In this document: one piece after another, positions 7,365 through 14,996 of the stretch
How the letters are laid out: each line of letters begins with the position of its first letter
How positions within the stretch are numbered: position 1 is the stretch's first letter
Assembly: GCF_000421105.1 (NCBI RefSeq)
Contig: NZ_ATWF01000002.1
Location: 310,001-374,000, forward strand
Source: Limisalsivibrio acetivorans
Lineage (GTDB): Bacteria; Chrysiogenota; Deferribacteres; Deferribacterales; Geovibrionaceae
DNA: 64,000 nt
Reading direction: 5' to 3'
Notes under the pieces: model-generated
What the model was told of the DNA's origin: nothing
Database searches by the model: none
What the model saw: the letters and a program-made list of their open reading frames with translations, nothing else
Program-made: the position numbers and the translations under genes

Positions 7365-9533
7365 GCCTAGACCGAAGTCCATGAGCAGCTTATCAATATC
7401 ATCCTGAGATGTGTCATCACTCAATTCCGCATTTCCAGATTGAGCCTTGATAAGACCAAGTATTGCTCCGATCCTGGCGCCGATATCCTCCACAGAATTG
7501 ATAACCTTGCGGAGCTTTTGCTCTGTGATATCCTGAAACTCGAGGGAGTGAAGTATTCCAAAGCCAAGATCCTCGGCAAGACCTATCTGACTCTCCATAT
7601 AATCGAGCTTCTTTTTAACTGATGTTATATCCTTCTTATAGACAAGATCTTCAAAATCATCCACATCGCCAATAAACTCTGCATAGAAACTGGACATCTT
7701 ATCGGCGGCCTCCATGAGGTTCATGGTTGCCTCTTCGGTGGTCTCGTTTACCTTTTCTAGTGATTCCACAACGACCGGCATGCTTTCCTTTGAGACCATA
7801 ATGGTGGGATCCACTTCGTCCACACGCTCTTTAGTGTCCATTATCAATCGCACAAGTTCGCCCAGCTCACCTTTTATATCAACACCAAGGTCAACGGCAT
7901 CCCCGTTTATTATCTTTTGGGTAAGATCACGCAAGTCATCTATGGAGTCGGTTTCAACGAAGAAGCCGTTTTGGTCTTTCTTTTCTTCTTCGGGAGTATC
8001 CTCAAAGGCGGCCTCGGCGGCCTCCTCCTCTGCAATATCTTCCGCAGATTCAGGTTCAGATTCGGAATCACCATTCTCGATTTCATCAAGAAGAACACCT
8101 AGATCATCGTCCATGACAGCGTCCGTATCTATACCGCCTGAATCATCAGTCCCTTCATCAAGTCCGATCTCTTCGGCCATCTCGGCCTCGGCTCTGGCCT
8201 CTTCCTCGTCTATTAACTGCTGTTTGGTTTTTTCTTCATCGGATGTGTCTTCTTCAAAGGTGGAGGTATCGGGCTCATCTTCCAACTGAGCGGCCATCTC
8301 GGCCTCGGCTCTGGCCTCTTCCTCGTCTATTAACTGCTGTTTGGTTTTTTCTTCGTCGGATGTGTCTTCTTCAAAGGTGGAGGTATCGGAATCATCTTCC
8401 AACTGAGCGGCCATCTCGGCCTCGGCTCTGGCCTCTTCCTCTTCAATCTTCTGCTGTTTTTCCTTGCCGGAAACGGTACAATAATCAGGTTGAATGACGG
8501 CATCGTCAAGGTCAGATTCGTCTTCAGTGGGCTCTTCCTGTTCAGCTTCCCCTAATTCTTCATTTTTTTTTTCAGCCTTTTTACGCTCGAGCATCTCTTC
8601 GGTTTCCTTTTCCCTCTTTTCAAGCTCTTTGGCTATGAGAGCGTCAAGGTCATCCTGCTCTACGTAATTGGCTTCATCACCGTTTCCAATCGTTTGGCTG
8701 AGTGCGTCTTCGAGAACTGCGTTCACCTCGTCGTCCGCATCTCCCTCAGCCTGATGAGATGCGGGCTCATCCTTTTTTCGTTCAAGCATCTCCTCGGTTT
8801 CTTTTTCCCGCTTTGCAAGCTCCTGGGCTATGAGGGCATCGATATCATCACCAACACCGTCATCAGCTCCCCCACTATCGGGCTCGGGTTCAGAAGAGGG
8901 TTCCGGTTCCGGCTCTTCTATGGCCTTTGGCTCATCCTCTTGAGGTGCTTCGCTTTCAACGCTCTTAGCAACCTCCTCATAGTTTACCTTAGGCTTTTCT
9001 TCAAGGGCGGGCTGGGAGAAGAATCTTCTTCTGAGGTCGCTGTCGACTGTTTTACCGTCGGCGATAACACTATCGATATCCAGAAGAATTATGAGTCGTT
9101 CCTCATATTTGCAGATTCCAAGGATATATTCCTGACCGATGGAGCCCACAAGGGGGGGCGTAGGCTCTACCATGCTTTTGTTGATTCTGATTACTTCGGT
9201 AACTTCGTCTACCACAAAACCGATGTTTTCGCTTTCGAAGCGGACAACGATGATCCTCGTTTCCTTGTCGAAATCCATTTTGTCGAGGGCAAAACGTACA
9301 CGGAGGTCGATAACGGGGATAACCTTGCCTCTCAGGTTCATAACACCGAGAACAAAGGAGTCTGTTCGGGGAACAGCTGTTATCTCCACAGGCCTGATGA
9401 TCTCCTGAATCTTGAGAACATCGATTGCATATTCCTCTTCGCCGAGCTTAAGCCCGACTAGCTGTATAATCTCTCCTTCGTCTATGGAGTCATCATAGTC
9501 AAGAGAAGGGTTAACAGGCTGCATATTGTCCAT
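7362..9533 (-). CDS. CheW-CheZ fusion protein with long acidic repeat linker
   Basis: A 723-residue chemotaxis protein. Residues about 20-165 are a CheW coupling domain (VGLKLGEEEYAIDV, GVMNLRGKVIPVIDLR). Residues about 185-530 are a highly acidic, low-complexity linker with two 26-residue units (DALIA.EL.KREKETEEMLERKK) and nearly three 39-residue units (IDEEEARAEAEMAAQLED and following). Residues about 540-723 resemble the CheZ phosphatase: long helices, the catalytic motif FQDITEQ (Asp668, Gln672; compare FQDLTGQ in E. coli CheZ) and a C-terminal SQDDIDKLLMDFG tail like the CheY-binding peptide of CheZ. It would place CheY-P phosphatase activity at receptor arrays. Start ATG has AAGGGGTG upstream. 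It follows the FlhG-like gene by 10 bases. Confidence 0.88.
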   Translation of the reverse strand: MDNMQPVNPSLDYDDSIDEGEIIQLVGLKLGEEEYAIDVLKIQEIIRPVEITAVPRTDSFVLGVMNLRGKVIPVIDLRVRFALDKMDFDKETRIIVVRFESENIGFVVDEVTEVIRINKSMVEPTPPLVGSIGQEYILGICKYEERLIILLDIDSVIADGKTVDSDLRRRFFSQPALEEKPKVNYEEVAKSVESEAPQEDEPKAIEEPEPEPSSEPEPDSGGADDGVGDDIDALIAQELAKREKETEEMLERKKDEPASHQAEGDADDEVNAVLEDALSQTIGNGDEANYVEQDDLDALIAKELEKREKETEEMLERKKAEKKNEELGEAEQEEPTEDESDLDDAVIQPDYCTVSGKEKQQKIEEEEARAEAEMAAQLEDDSDTSTFEEDTSDEEKTKQQLIDEEEARAEAEMAAQLEDEPDTSTFEEDTSDEEKTKQQLIDEEEARAEAEMAEEIGLDEGTDDSGGIDTDAVMDDDLGVLLDEIENGDSESEPESAEDIAEEEAAEAAFEDTPEEEKKDQNGFFVETDSIDDLRDLTQKIINGDAVDLGVDIKGELGELVRLIMDTKERVDEVDPTIMVSKESMPVVVESLEKVNETTEEATMNLMEAADKMSSFYAEFIGDVDDFEDLVYKKDITSVKKKLDYMESQIGLAEDLGFGILHSLEFQDITEQKLRKVINSVEDIGARIGAILGLIKAQSGNAELSDDTSQDDIDKLLMDFGLG
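8175..8480 (-). repeat. 117-bp in-frame tandem repeats inside the CheW-CheZ gene
   Basis: Copies starting with GGCCATCTCGGCCTCGGCTC on the plus strand occur at 8175, 8292 and 8409, a period of 117 bases or 39 codons. The first copies are almost identical over long stretches, including synonymous positions, so expansion is recent or kept uniform by recombination. Loss or gain of a unit would stay in frame and change only linker length. Confidence 0.88.
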
Positions 9534-9543
9534 CGAACACCCC

Positions 9544-10428
9544 TTAAAGTTTTGCCAGTAGTTGTTTTCTCAGGTCATCAATACAAAGGCAGACATCTCT
9601 GCTCAAGTTGTTTATATAAAAAGGCTTTAGCTTTTTAACACTCTCACTCACCCTAATATCATAGGGTATGAAGCCTAATTTTTCAATATCTATGCTGAGA
9701 TATTTCTTAGCAACATTCTCGAAACCGTAAAAGACATTAAGCTCTTTTTTCGTTTTCAGCATATTAAGAACAATACCTACTTTGTAGGATACAGCTATCT
9801 CTTCAACCTTAGGAATAAGCTTAACATCGATGGAGCGCATGGAATCCTTAATCGATGAAACGCTTGGATAATTCATACTCTTGCTTCTCAGTTTCTTGCA
9901 GATGTCCGCGAACCTGTAATCCTTACGGAGCAGCTGCTCAATCTTTCTGTAAAGAGCCACCTTAAGGAAGCCATAGGAGTTTTCAAGGCTTGTTGGCTCG
10001 CTGTTCATGAGCATAACCTTTCTATCCGCAGAGTTGAAAAAGTCTATCATATTATAGCTTGTTCCCGCTCCAAGATCGAGGATAACATGATCGTAGTCAA
10101 GGGCTTTAAGCTTGTTCAATACCTTCAGCTTTTCGTAGTTTGTAATGTGCGCCATTCCGAGGATATCCCCGGAACCGCCGATGAAGTCCACCTGTGCTGG
10201 TGTGTTCTGTATAACCTTGTCAATAGGCGCTTTCTCCTTGAGAAAGTCATAAAGCCCCACGCCGGGCACACGTATCCCCACGAAGTCATGTAGGTTTGCT
10301 CCGCCCAGATCAGCATCAACCAGTAAAACTCTGCTTCCGGCTGAGGAGAGGGCCATGGCGATATTCGAAGAGAAAAAACTTTTCCCCACGCCCCCTTTGC
10401 CGCTTGCTACAGAAATAATCTCTGCCAT
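9544..10428 (-). CDS. FlhG/MinD-like P-loop ATPase
   Basis: A 294-residue SIMIBI-class ATPase of the MinD/FlhG group. The deviant Walker A is KGGVGKS near the N terminus, followed by VDADLGGANLHDF and ILDLGAG (switch II), and AEPTS-like MLMNSEPTSLENSYGFLK, a pattern of FlhG proteins that set flagellar number and position. I chose ATG 10428; a GTG three codons upstream is possible. It lies between a DUF2062 gene and the CheW-CheZ fusion, supporting a motility role. No flhF is in the window, so a role in placing chemoreceptor arrays is also possible. Confidence 0.83.
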   Translation of the reverse strand: MAEIISVASGKGGVGKSFFSSNIAMALSSAGSRVLLVDADLGGANLHDFVGIRVPGVGLYDFLKEKAPIDKVIQNTPAQVDFIGGSGDILGMAHITNYEKLKVLNKLKALDYDHVILDLGAGTSYNMIDFFNSADRKVMLMNSEPTSLENSYGFLKVALYRKIEQLLRKDYRFADICKKLRSKSMNYPSVSSIKDSMRSIDVKLIPKVEEIAVSYKVGIVLNMLKTKKELNVFYGFENVAKKYLSIDIEKLGFIPYDIRVSESVKKLKPFYINNLSRDVCLCIDDLRKQLLAKL

Positions 10429-10461
10429 AACACCCACTTAAATGAAAAGAGAGTTGAGGCC

Positions 10462-10899
10462 TTAATATGCCTCACGATACTTTTTCACTATATAGTATAT
10501 CAATAAATATGTAAAGATGCCAACAAGAAAGCCGAGCAGATGCGTACCCACCATAAATGGGGGGAGAAAGGCCTTTGCTGTGGTGAACAGATCGGTCAGG
10601 GAGAGGTTGCCAATGTCGATATTCAAATCTGCACCGTCCACGAAAAGCTTGCCGAACTTATAGCATGCAGCGTATATGAAAACCATTGTGAGAGGGTTAG
10701 TTATGTATGCCCCGAGCAGAAGAGGATACAGGGGAAGACTGAACACAAAGGAAGCCCCGATGGCAAGTGCTGTGTGCAGACCGAGATACGGCGAGAATCC
10801 GATGAATATACCAACGGCAGATGCCGCTGCAATCCTTGACGGGGAGCAGTCCAGCTGGATAAGTCTTCGGATTTTCGCTCTTAGGGCTTCGATAAACAT
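10462..10899 (-). CDS. DUF2062 small membrane protein
   Basis: A 145-residue protein of the DUF2062 family, seen from IFIGFSPYLGLHTALAIG and the ITNPLTMVFIYAACYKFGK block. Three hydrophobic stretches (about 27-60, 63-82 and 110-138) predict an inner-membrane protein. Family function is not established; it often occurs next to envelope or chemotaxis genes. It is the first gene of a three-gene run with the FlhG-like and CheW-CheZ genes, separated by 24 bases. Confidence 0.8.
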   Translation of the reverse strand: MFIEALRAKIRRLIQLDCSPSRIAAASAVGIFIGFSPYLGLHTALAIGASFVFSLPLYPLLLGAYITNPLTMVFIYAACYKFGKLFVDGADLNIDIGNLSLTDLFTTAKAFLPPFMVGTHLLGFLVGIFTYLLIYYIVKKYREAY

Positions 10900-11003
10900 T
10901 GGTCACCATACAAGTATCCCGATGCGAATAATGCGAAATAGAGTTCCCGGAGGAATTGTCGTCGGATTATATGCCAATGTTCATGAATATGGAAACGAAA
11001 ATT

Positions 11004-11588
11004 TCAGCTAAGATTTTTGCGTCCGAATATTTCCAGGAGTTTACCACACAGCTTGAGCTCTGCCTTCTCGCACTCTGCCGGCTCATAGTCTTTATTATCT
11101 GCAACGTATAGCTTTCTTCCGGAATGAACCAAAAAGCGCCGTACCGTGAAATGCCCCCTAGCCGGTTTGAGGACAACTATGTCGCCGCTGCGGAGGTCTG
11201 CGGGGTCAACACTCCTCCATATAGCCACATCACCTTCCACAATTCCAGGTTCCATGGCATTATCATGCACAACAAAGGCGTTTGCACCTTTGTCTATAAA
11301 ACGGGAGGGAAGGTTCACAATATCTTCGACTCGAGTTCGATAGCTGGTGTCCGGGCTTTCGCCGGGGCCTGGCATACCGTTCTCAAACATCTCCCCCTCC
11401 CCTTCAAGGAGCCACTCCTCGTTCACGTTATACATAACGCAAATATACTTAAGGTTTCGGGAACTGATATTGCGTTCTCCCGTTTCCCAGTTCTGCACAG
11501 AACGATGAGAGGAGAATATACTTTCTGCGAACTCTCTTTGGGTTAGACCGAGGGCTTTCCTCAGCTCTCTAATACGATTACCTACCAT
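11004..11588 (-). CDS. CI-type regulator: XRE HTH plus degenerate S24 (LexA-like) domain
   Basis: An N-terminal helix-turn-helix (IRELRKALGLTQREFAESIF) is joined to a C-terminal S24/LexA-like fold. In active members the motif is GxSMxP with a later Lys; here it reads HDNAMEP, so the Ser is Ala, and the Lys position in FTVRRFL is Arg. The protein therefore probably cannot cleave itself, and it may respond by ligand or partner binding instead. An upstream start at 11618 is possible; I chose ATG 11588, right before the HTH domain. It is divergent from the tRNA-Pro side and has two relatives at 12.4 and 13.3 kb. Confidence 0.83.
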   Translation of the reverse strand: MVGNRIRELRKALGLTQREFAESIFSSHRSVQNWETGERNISSRNLKYICVMYNVNEEWLLEGEGEMFENGMPGPGESPDTSYRTRVEDIVNLPSRFIDKGANAFVVHDNAMEPGIVEGDVAIWRSVDPADLRSGDIVVLKPARGHFTVRRFLVHSGRKLYVADNKDYEPAECEKAELKLCGKLLEIFGRKNLS

Positions 11589-12114
11589 GTCACCACTGTC
11601 AGAAAAGATATTTAGCATAGAGCATTGTATTCACTATGTGACTCATCATAACAGAGAAACACCCCTTTGGGAATAACAGAAACGCAATTATCCCGACTTT
11701 TTTTAGTTATTTTTATGTACAAATCACCATCTCCTTCTTGACATGACACACTCATGGGTATATTCTTATCCCATAGAAACGCTATGTAAATATTGTACAT
11801 TAAAAGAACATGCTTTTCAAACGTTTTGAAGACGTTCTGATAATGCACAATTAATAATATGCGCTTCGTGTACGTACGTCTGGCATTTTTAGTGATAAAT
11901 TTGTTGCCTTAATGTACAATTATATATCTGAGAAATACCAAACGTGTATACCGTAGCTCCTTTTCAGCATATGAGGGCGGTGTATTTGACAAATATTTAT
12001 GATGGTTTTGGGAAGTGGACCCCGTAAGAGTCGGTTTTATGATATCTCGACTAAAGGAGCTTTATTGAAGATGCACTGTGAAGAACCATGGCATTGGTAG
12101 ATAAAGAACTGAAA
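11589..12114. other. Intergenic region with orphan promoter and paired sequences
   Basis: No convincing gene. A plus-strand promoter lies at 11738-11766, and AGCTCCTTT (11955-11963) can pair with AAAGGAGCT (12053-12061), directly next to an inner stem AGTCG/CGACT (12029-12033 and 12048-12052). The start region of the CI-type gene at the left end holds its own promoter on the minus strand, not clearly resolved. An untranslated RNA is possible. Confidence 0.4.
11738..11766 (+). promoter_or_regulatory. Orphan plus-strand promoter
   Basis: TTGACA (11738-11743), a 17-base spacer and TATTCT (11761-11766). The nearest downstream gene on this strand starts about 650 bases away, past an oppositely oriented tRNA, so it may make a non-coding transcript. 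The same TTGACAT...TATTCTT pattern recurs before the genes at 13336 and 14023. Confidence 0.5.
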
Positions 12115-12188
12115 TCGGGATGGGGGGATTTGAACCCCCGACCTCTGGAACCCGAAACCAGTACGCTACCAACCTGCGCTACATCCCG
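12115..12188 (-). tRNA. tRNA-Pro (anticodon CGG)
   Basis: Read on the minus strand, the 74 bases fold as a cloverleaf: acceptor CGGGATG with CATCCCG, D stem GCGC/GCGT, anticodon loop TTCGGGT giving CGG, and T arm GGGGG-TTCAAAT-CCCCC, with discriminator A. The CGG anticodon reads the proline codon CCG. The anticodon stem CTGGT/TCCAG has a T-T mismatch next to the loop. CCA is not encoded. A promoter with ideal spacing precedes it. Confidence 0.95.
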
Positions 12189-12200
12189 ATTAAGGGGAAG

Positions 12201-12229
12201 TAAATATCATAAGGAGCGGAGCTTGGCAA
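12201..12229 (-). promoter_or_regulatory. Promoter of tRNA-Pro
   Basis: On the minus strand, TTGCCA (complement of 12224-12229), a 17-base spacer and TATTTA (complement of 12201-12206) place transcription start about 6 bases before the mature tRNA 5' end at 12188. Confidence 0.6.
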
Positions 12230-12414
12230 GAGCTAAATAAGTGGCTGAAACTACGCATACGCTGATTATCGAATCGGTGGATTGCGTAACTAAGCTGGAT
12301 AACTTCGGTAGTCTGTGAGCAGAAAGTTCACTGTCAACCGCATGTTAAGTGTCTTCCGGCTATGGTTTAGGCAAGTTTATTTACACATAAATAATTATAA
12401 GGTAAGTTAAGACT

Positions 12415-13227
12415 ATGATTGGAGAAAAATTAAGAAGACTGATTAAACGCAAAGGGATAAAGCAGGTTGATGTATGCCGCGCAGTGGGGCTCTCCCCATC
12501 TCGCCTTTCCAATTACCTCAGCGGCAGCCGTGAGCCCGACCTTGAAACCCTTAGCAAGATCGCCCGTTTCCTCGAAGTTAAGCTTGATTACTTCGCCTAT
12601 GGCGACACAATCAAAAACAACAGAGAGATCGGCGAACGGATTAAGAAAGTGCGGGAAATGAGAGGGCTCAGCAAAAAGGATCTTTCAGACACCACAGGAT
12701 ACAACATGACATTCCTCGCCGGCATAGAGCTCGGGCAGGGGGAGTTTGAAAGGGAGACCATCGACACCATCGCCGAAGTCCTCAAATACGACGCAGATGA
12801 GCTTCTCGGTAAAGGGGAAAACATAAGCACAGAGCCCCAGCCCATGGTAGCCGAACGTGATAACGTTGACTACCTTCCAGGCTCGCCCCAGGCACAGCAT
12901 CACCTTGAAGATGTGGCCGCCGGGAGAACCGATATACTCAAAACACCCTTCTGGGTTGTTGTGGGTGACGGCAGGTTTGCTCCGAAAGTCCACGAAGGCG
13001 AGCTTCTCTTCATTGAGAAACTGGTTACGCTCCCCTCAAACAGAGACAGCGTTGTTTATGTTTCCGGTGGAACGGTAAGGTACATGAGATGCTTTGAGAA
13101 TGAAGACAGCATCCTGCTCACCCCCGAAACCAACACAGGGGAACCAGTCACCGTTCAAAAAGCCAGCGGATACGCCCCGGGAACCCAGTGCTATAGGGTG
13201 CACTGGCACGCCAGAAGACCCGAATAA
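12415..13227 (+). CDS. Regulator with two XRE HTH domains and a degenerate S24-like domain
   Basis: A 270-residue protein with two consecutive XRE helix-turn-helix domains (about 3-60, QVDVCRAVGLSPSRLSNYLS; and 70-130, SKKDLSDTTGYNMTFLAGIE). The C-terminal part (about 178-268) looks like an S24 fold, PFWVVVGDGRFAPKVHEGE, but the catalytic Ser position is Arg and the second active-site region reads TVRYMRCF without the Lys. It is a paralogue of the next gene: both share PSRLSNY/SSRISNY, NPDLETLS and LDYF. A terminator follows directly. Its target is unknown; the double HTH could bind two half-sites or bridge DNA. Confidence 0.83.
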   Translation: MIGEKLRRLIKRKGIKQVDVCRAVGLSPSRLSNYLSGSREPDLETLSKIARFLEVKLDYFAYGDTIKNNREIGERIKKVREMRGLSKKDLSDTTGYNMTFLAGIELGQGEFERETIDTIAEVLKYDADELLGKGENISTEPQPMVAERDNVDYLPGSPQAQHHLEDVAAGRTDILKTPFWVVVGDGRFAPKVHEGELLFIEKLVTLPSNRDSVVYVSGGTVRYMRCFENEDSILLTPETNTGEPVTVQKASGYAPGTQCYRVHWHARRPE

Positions 13228-13238
13228 CAATCAATCAG

Positions 13239-13267
13239 AAAGGCGCTTTTCTACTGGCGTCTTTTTT
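13239..13267 (+). terminator. Terminator after the double-HTH regulator
   Basis: AAAGGCGC (13239-13246) pairs with GCGTCTTT (13257-13264) with one G-T pair, followed by more T residues. It separates this gene from the next regulator, which has its own promoter. Confidence 0.75.
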
Positions 13268-13300
13268 CTTCGGCTAGTCATTCACAATTAAATATTTATA

Positions 13301-13329
13301 TTGACATTTCGTGTATGCAGCCTTATTCT
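13301..13329 (+). promoter_or_regulatory. Promoter of the second XRE/S24-like regulator
   Basis: TTGACA (13301-13306), 17-base spacer, TATTCT (13324-13329). The predicted transcription start falls at about 13336, which is the ATG of the gene, so the mRNA may be leaderless. No ribosome binding site is seen before that ATG. Confidence 0.65.
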
Positions 13330-13335
13330 TTTTTT

Positions 13336-13902
13336 ATGATAGGTAGCAGGCTCAAAGAGTTAATCAAACAAAACAACATTAAGCAGAAGGATCTTTGTGA
13401 GGCCACAGGCATCTCTTCCTCACGTATATCGAACTACATCCACAACAACCGCAACCCAGACCTCGAAACCTTGAGCAGGATAGCCGCATTCTTTAAGGTT
13501 GAGCTGGATTATTTCGTGCAGGATGTCTCGTCACCACCAACCCCTCCGGATATCCCCTCCCCGAGGGTGAAGCTCTCCAGGATCCTGCTCTCCAACAATC
13601 CCGGCATGCAGCCCCCTTTCTGGGTTGAGGTCGACATAGATATCCTCGAACCATCAATTCATTCCGGGCAAATCATGTACATTGACAGGGCCGCTCCACC
13701 CTTCGGTGACAGGGACTCCATACTCATGGCATATAACGGCAACGCCGGTATATACAAAGCCTATAGGGAAAACAGGAGAACTATCCTTAAGCCAGAATCG
13801 AGGGACACCGATCTCGTTATTATTCCAGATGATGAAAAAATGGATAAAAGTGATAAATTCTTCCGAATACATTGGGTAGCTGAAAAGATCTTTCCAGGCT
13901 GA
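13336..13902 (+). CDS. Regulator with one XRE HTH domain and a degenerate S24-like domain
   Basis: A 188-residue paralogue of the upstream regulator. The HTH (about 3-62) contains QKDLCEATGISSSRISNYI; the C-terminal domain (about 95-185) begins PFWVEVDIDILEPSIHSGQ, where the catalytic Ser position is Ile, so self-cleavage is unlikely. The frame extends seven codons further up to 13315, but that start lies inside the promoter; ATG 13336 coincides with the predicted transcription start. It sits with two similar regulators around tRNA-Pro, an arrangement like the immunity region of a decayed prophage, although no integrase is present. Confidence 0.8.
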   Translation: MIGSRLKELIKQNNIKQKDLCEATGISSSRISNYIHNNRNPDLETLSRIAAFFKVELDYFVQDVSSPPTPPDIPSPRVKLSRILLSNNPGMQPPFWVEVDIDILEPSIHSGQIMYIDRAAPPFGDRDSILMAYNGNAGIYKAYRENRRTILKPESRDTDLVIIPDDEKMDKSDKFFRIHWVAEKIFPG

Positions 13903-13927
13903 ATCCCAGCATCGAAACTCTTACCTG

Positions 13928-13955
13928 TTGACATGCGCTGTATTCCGTTTATTCT
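13928..13955 (+). promoter_or_regulatory. Promoter before the cyclic-nucleotide-binding gene
   Basis: TTGACA (13928-13933), 16-base spacer, TATTCT (13950-13955) followed by TATT. It lies about 65 bases before the next gene and resembles the promoters at 11738 and 13301. Confidence 0.55.
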
Positions 13956-14022
13956 TATTATTAATTCGGGCTGAACACAAAACCCGCCTGTCTAAACACA
14001 ATTTATATTTTAGCGGATTGCC

Positions 14023-14541
14023 ATGATCATAAGACTTGATCCTAATGAAGAAAACGGAAAGCACAAATTGAGACGAGTTCCCTACACCATTATGGAAAAA
14101 TCGGAGATGATCGAAAGAACAACCCTTTCAGAGGTTTTCGGCTGGAAGGAGATCCTTTCGCTATCTGAGTTTCTTGAGCCGCTTGAGCTTGACAGGGGGA
14201 ATACGCTCTTTATTGAGGGTGAACCCGCTGAGGATATGTATATATTGGTCAAGGGTAAGCTGAGTATCTACAAGAAGGATTCGACGGATATCGAGAAACT
14301 TATCACAAGGATATCTGCGGGTAAGACAGTGGGCGAAATGGCTCTTTTAGATGGTCAGCCCCGCTCTGCAACAGCCAAGGCGTCCACGCTAAGCACGCTC
14401 ATGAGGCTTTCCGGCGGTAATTTCAGGGTGATCATATCGGATAGGCCTAAGCTCGGGGTTAAGCTCCTTGAGTTCATATCAAAACTGATATGCAACCGCC
14501 TCAGAAGCACGAGTGGTGCGCTGGTGGATTTTCTGAACTAG
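14023..14541 (+). CDS. Cyclic nucleotide-binding domain protein
   Basis: A 172-residue protein whose residues about 40-160 form a cNMP-binding fold: IEGEPAEDMYILVKGKLSIY, then GKTVGEMALLDGQPRSATAKA, the phosphate-binding cassette with GEMALLDGQPRSA. The Arg that contacts the nucleotide phosphate is present. No DNA-binding or enzyme domain follows, so it is a stand-alone sensor domain. It ends by sharing its stop region with the PilZ gene on the other strand, which hints at a combined second-messenger locus. Start choice is uncertain; ATG 14092 is an alternative. Confidence 0.8.
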   Translation: MIIRLDPNEENGKHKLRRVPYTIMEKSEMIERTTLSEVFGWKEILSLSEFLEPLELDRGNTLFIEGEPAEDMYILVKGKLSIYKKDSTDIEKLITRISAGKTVGEMALLDGQPRSATAKASTLSTLMRLSGGNFRVIISDRPKLGVKLLEFISKLICNRLRSTSGALVDFLN

Positions 14542-14915
14542 TAGACCTCTTCCTCTGTGTTTGATTTCACAAGGTAATTTGCAATAAACCGGGTAAACAT
14601 CTTTCTGTACTTTTCATCGAAGCCGGTGAACTCGATGGCCACATACCTGCTGATGTCATTGTTTATCTCGGTATCCGGTTCTATACGCCATGCTTTGCCC
14701 TCCACCTCAAATTCGGACAGGCTCTCATCCTCAGGATACTTGATAAGCATCATATATTTTTCATAGATAGTGATATTTTCATCGGTACGTATCTTCATAC
14801 CGCCGATACCTACGTCGATGATCTCAGCCTCAAACAAACCGGAGCCGTCGTTACTCTTAAGCTCAACCTTGACGGGGAGATCCTCGAACCTGTGGTACCT
14901 TCTTCTTTCTCTCAT
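14538..14915 (-). CDS. PilZ domain protein
   Basis: A 125-residue single-domain PilZ protein, a likely c-di-GMP receptor. The N-terminal RRYHR gives the RxxxR motif, and DVGIGGM is the second motif (DxSxxG with Ser replaced by Gly, a common variation). No other domain is attached. Its output is probably by protein contact, perhaps with flagellar or pilus parts. A diguanylate cyclase is encoded at 29 kb. Its stop codon shares the palindrome CTAG with the stop of the convergent cNMP-binding gene. Confidence 0.83.
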   Translation of the reverse strand: MRERRRYHRFEDLPVKVELKSNDGSGLFEAEIIDVGIGGMKIRTDENITIYEKYMMLIKYPEDESLSEFEVEGKAWRIEPDTEINNDISRYVAIEFTGFDEKYRKMFTRFIANYLVKSNTEEEVY

Positions 14916-14996
14916 AACCCATGCCCCTGTTTAATTGTGGAATCAGAATAGTAGACTATTATTGCACAGAAATCCGGCATTCCGCAAGCCGCAGAG

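Noticed and set aside
8243-9461. Long plus-strand frames opposite the CheW-CheZ gene
   Set aside because: They mirror the acidic repeats of the real gene, which has clear CheW and CheZ motifs.
11612-11848. Minus-strand frame of 78 codons upstream of the CI-type gene
   Set aside because: It covers the expected promoter region of the CI-type gene, has no good ribosome binding site and no recognisable motif.
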